Part shown: piece after piece, positions 4,942 through 7,043 of the stretch
How the letters are laid out: each line of letters opens with the position of its first letter
Numbering within the stretch: the stretch's first letter is position 1
DNA from: Flavobacteriales bacterium
GTDB lineage: Bacteria > Bacteroidota > Bacteroidia > NORP154
Assembly (NCBI GenBank): GCA_012965625.1
Contig: DTSC01000420.1
Span: 1-7,043, forward strand
Direction: 5' to 3'
DNA: 7,043 bases
Notes under the pieces: generated by a model
Databases searched by the model: none
The model's input: only the letters and a program-made list of their open reading frames with translations
What the model was told of the DNA's origin: nothing
Program-made: the position numbers and the translations under genes

Positions 4942-6819
4942 ATGCAAGCCTTCAATATAAAACTTAAAGAACTCCTCACAAATTCTATTTTAAAAAATAT
5001 AGTAAATATAATCATCCCAATATTCATTCTGGCAGGCCTGTTCAATGCAAAAGCACAAGTGATTAACACCAACGGAACCAAGTTGGTCATTCAATCTGGT
5101 ACCACGATATCTGTTGTAAAATTACTTTCTAATCCACAAGGTGCTGAAATTGACAACTCCGGTACCCTGAAGGTGGGAGGAAACCTGAACAATAGCGGTA
5201 CACTCACCAACCAAACGGGCTCATTGGTTGAGCTCAACGGCACGACTCAGCAAAGTATCACGGGTGCCAATGATTATTATAAACTCAAAATTAATAATAC
5301 AGCAGGCGGAAACGCCATATCAATCAATTCCGGGGTTCAAAAAATTTGGCATACCTTAACACTTTCGGATGGCATTTTTAATGTAAATGGAGACAGTCTG
5401 ATCTTACTTTCTAATGCTACAAGTACTGCACGAATTGCCGAAGTAACAGGTGGCGACATAGCTGGCAACTTTACCATCCAACGCTATATTGATGGAAATG
5501 ATGGATGGAGAATGCTTGCCTCTCCTGTTTCCGGAACAACTATTGCAGACTGGAACAATGAGTTCATGATGTCAGGGTTCACTGGTACTGATGCTCCAAA
5601 TTCCTCGTTTACCTCGGTTGCACCCTATGATGAGACAGTTTACGGTACTTCCGACTATGGGTATGTAGACCCCACCCACACTTCTAACACCCTTGTTTCC
5701 GGTAAGGGTTATTTCTGCTGGGTGGGAGATGGCCCAACAAACCCCATCATCAAAACCATAGATCTTACCGGAGGGCTCACTAAAGGCACCCAGGCAATCA
5801 ATGTTACCTATACTGATGATCCTTCTGTAGGAGATACCGAAGACGGATGGAATCTGATCGGCAACCCCTTTCCATCTGATATTTACTGGGATAATGTAGC
5901 CTTATCCGGAAACTTAACACGTTATGCCTATATATACGATGATGCTACCAGCTCATACGTAACATTAGATAATCAATCACTTGGCACTGGCATCGCTTCA
6001 CACCAGGCATTCTGGGTCAAGGTTTCATCAGGGAGCAACGGCACTGAAACCATCACTATTGAAGAACAGGATAAAGCACCTGATGGCAATAATTTTCTGA
6101 AAACGAGTGGTAACCATGATCAGCTAAAACTAAGGCTAAGTGGAAACGGATTTACAAACTCCACAAGAATTCTTTTTGAGCAGGGTGCTACTGAGAACTA
6201 CGACTGGCAATACGATGCCTTTAAACTGCTCAGCTTAAATGCAAACGCACCAAACCTTTCATCCATATCTGCGGATGCCATTGACCTGTCTATTAACTAC
6301 GTCCCTGATGAATTTGACAATTATTGCATACCGATAAGGGTATTGGTCGGAATATCAGGCACCTATACCCTCACAGCCGAAGAGTTGCCAATCATGCCCA
6401 TAAATACCTGTCTTATCCTGGAAGATCTGCTAACCGGCGAAACCACCGACCTGCTATCAGATTCTACCTACACGTTCGCCATTACAAATGACACTTATGC
6501 CCCAAGGTTCGTGATACGCTCATGTGCTAATACATGTTTGCTGTCATCCGGTAAAAATCTGGCACTTAACCATCCGAATGACAAGATAGATATCATCAGG
6601 AAAGAAAGTGATGTTTGGGTTACCTTTAATCTTGACAAACCGGTAAAAGCCACTATTTATGTATATAATCTCGTGGGTCAAAAGATCATTGAAGAATCAG
6701 CAATAGTAGGTAAAAAAACGGTAAAGATCACCTTACCTGAGCACCCTTTTGCCTTTTACGTTCTTACAGTAGTTGCCGGAAAGAATGTTTTAACGAAAAA
6801 GATCGTATTTGAGAATTGA
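4942..6819 (+). CDS. Secreted protein with T9SS type A sorting domain
   Basis: This 625-residue exported protein begins with a long signal peptide (hydrophobic IVNIIIPIFILAGLF, likely cut after AKA at residue 38). Residues about 40-175 form a beta-rich region with EIDNSGTLKVGGNLNNSGTL and GSLVELNGTTQQSITG, a pattern typical of surface beta-solenoid segments. Two motifs common in Bacteroidota secreted proteins follow: GWRMLASPV (about 188-196) and GWNLIGNPFPSDIYWDN (about 302-318). The last 80 or so residues are a T9SS C-terminal domain: VWVTFNLDKPVKATIYVYN, then LVGQKI, and the final TVVAGKNVLTKKIVFEN. T9SS would carry it across the outer membrane and remove this domain, leaving the protein on the surface or released. 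No catalytic motif is visible, so a structural or adhesive role is possible but unproven. GC is higher than in the ccm genes. The product has no evident link to cytochrome maturation. Confidence 0.88.
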   Translation: MQAFNIKLKELLTNSILKNIVNIIIPIFILAGLFNAKAQVINTNGTKLVIQSGTTISVVKLLSNPQGAEIDNSGTLKVGGNLNNSGTLTNQTGSLVELNGTTQQSITGANDYYKLKINNTAGGNAISINSGVQKIWHTLTLSDGIFNVNGDSLILLSNATSTARIAEVTGGDIAGNFTIQRYIDGNDGWRMLASPVSGTTIADWNNEFMMSGFTGTDAPNSSFTSVAPYDETVYGTSDYGYVDPTHTSNTLVSGKGYFCWVGDGPTNPIIKTIDLTGGLTKGTQAINVTYTDDPSVGDTEDGWNLIGNPFPSDIYWDNVALSGNLTRYAYIYDDATSSYVTLDNQSLGTGIASHQAFWVKVSSGSNGTETITIEEQDKAPDGNNFLKTSGNHDQLKLRLSGNGFTNSTRILFEQGATENYDWQYDAFKLLSLNANAPNLSSISADAIDLSINYVPDEFDNYCIPIRVLVGISGTYTLTAEELPIMPINTCLILEDLLTGETTDLLSDSTYTFAITNDTYAPRFVIRSCANTCLLSSGKNLALNHPNDKIDIIRKESDVWVTFNLDKPVKATIYVYNLVGQKIIEESAIVGKKTVKITLPEHPFAFYVLTVVAGKNVLTKKIVFEN

Positions 6820-6887
6820 TAAAATTTAAAAGATTGCTATATTGAATTTTTAAAAATAGGAATTTATGCAATTTATAAGAGGTAAAT
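6820..6887. other. AT-rich tail after the secreted-protein gene
   Basis: These 68 bases contain the perfect but pure-AT palindrome ATTTTTAAAAAT (6846-6857). No GC-stemmed hairpin with a T-run is present, so I do not call a terminator, although transcripts of the two converging frames would have to end about here. Confidence 0.4.
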
Positions 6888-7043
6888 CTAACCGCCAGAC
6901 CGATCTCCTTCGAAATCTCTTTCATTCTTTCCGGCCATCACCACCCTTTGCTTTTCGCAGAGTTTGCATCGAACCTTACGGAAGGTGGGATAGGGAGGGT
7001 CTCCGGCGTGTTTGCTGTTAGTGGTGTCTGGTGGGGGACTGGG
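6888..7043 (-). CDS. 3' end of an unidentified minus-strand reading frame, cut by the window edge
   Basis: From the right edge a minus-strand frame stays open for 51 codons to a TAG at 6890-6888. It encodes a Pro-rich start (PSPPPDTTNSKHAGDPPYPT), then FRKVRCKLCEKQRVVMAGKN, then ERDFEGDRSGG. The CKLC pair could be half of a metal-binding site. GC is about 55% over 6891-7043, well above the ccm genes. I cannot assign a family, and the pattern could equally be a GC-rich intergenic repeat that happens to lack stops. The frame points toward the end of the T9SS-cargo gene, so the two would be convergent, 68 bp apart. Confidence 0.3.
   Translation of the reverse strand, partial: PSPPPDTTNSKHAGDPPYPTFRKVRCKLCEKQRVVMAGKNERDFEGDRSGG

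Noticed and set aside
6846..6857. ATTTTTAAAAAT palindrome as a terminator
   Set aside because: It is a pure A/T stem with no loop and no following T-run; such palindromes are expected by chance in AT-rich DNA.

Overview
The window looks like DNA from a member of the Bacteroidota (Cytophaga/Flavobacterium type). The base composition is AT-rich. A complete run of cytochrome c maturation (Ccm, System I) genes shows features I associate with that phylum: a CcmF of about 800 residues, and a small CcmD-like protein with its own signal peptide. Downstream is a secreted protein whose C-terminal domain matches the type IX secretion (T9SS) sorting domain, which is confined to Bacteroidota. Two -7 elements of the form TAnnTTTG, the Bacteroidota promoter type, can also be found near the left end.

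Layout. Bases 1-122 (minus strand) hold the 5' end of a divergent gene with a convincing signal peptide. It is interrupted at base 34/35 by a stretch identical to part of ccmC (1061-1094). Bases 173-4672 (plus strand) form a compact operon, ccmB-ccmC-ccmD-like-ccmE-ccmF, with gaps of 45, 11, -4 (ATGA overlap) and 47 bp. The 269-bp gap at 4673-4941 is richer in GC in its middle and contains a coding-looking minus-strand fragment without a start codon. Bases 4942-6819 encode a 625-residue secreted T9SS cargo protein with noticeably higher GC than the ccm genes. The last 224 bases hold an AT-rich tail, then a GC-rich (about 55%) stretch with an open minus-strand frame that runs off the edge.

How the genes work together. 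CcmB is the membrane part of the CcmAB ABC transporter. CcmC, helped by the CcmD-like protein, loads heme covalently onto CcmE. CcmF takes the heme from holo-CcmE and ligates it to apocytochrome c. The ATPase CcmA and the apocytochrome-handling proteins CcmG and CcmH are not in the window.

The most notable biochemical point is that CcmE has Cys116 in a CxxxY motif where the classical protein has the heme-binding His of HxxxY. This is the variant described for archaea and sulfate reducers, where it goes with loss of CcmG and CcmH. The most notable structural point is the direct repeat of at least 34 bp (1-34 = 1061-1094). Its geometry fits either a tandem duplication of a 1,060-bp unit (35-1094) or an assembly or amplification chimera. 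I do not see a clearly new multi-gene system here.
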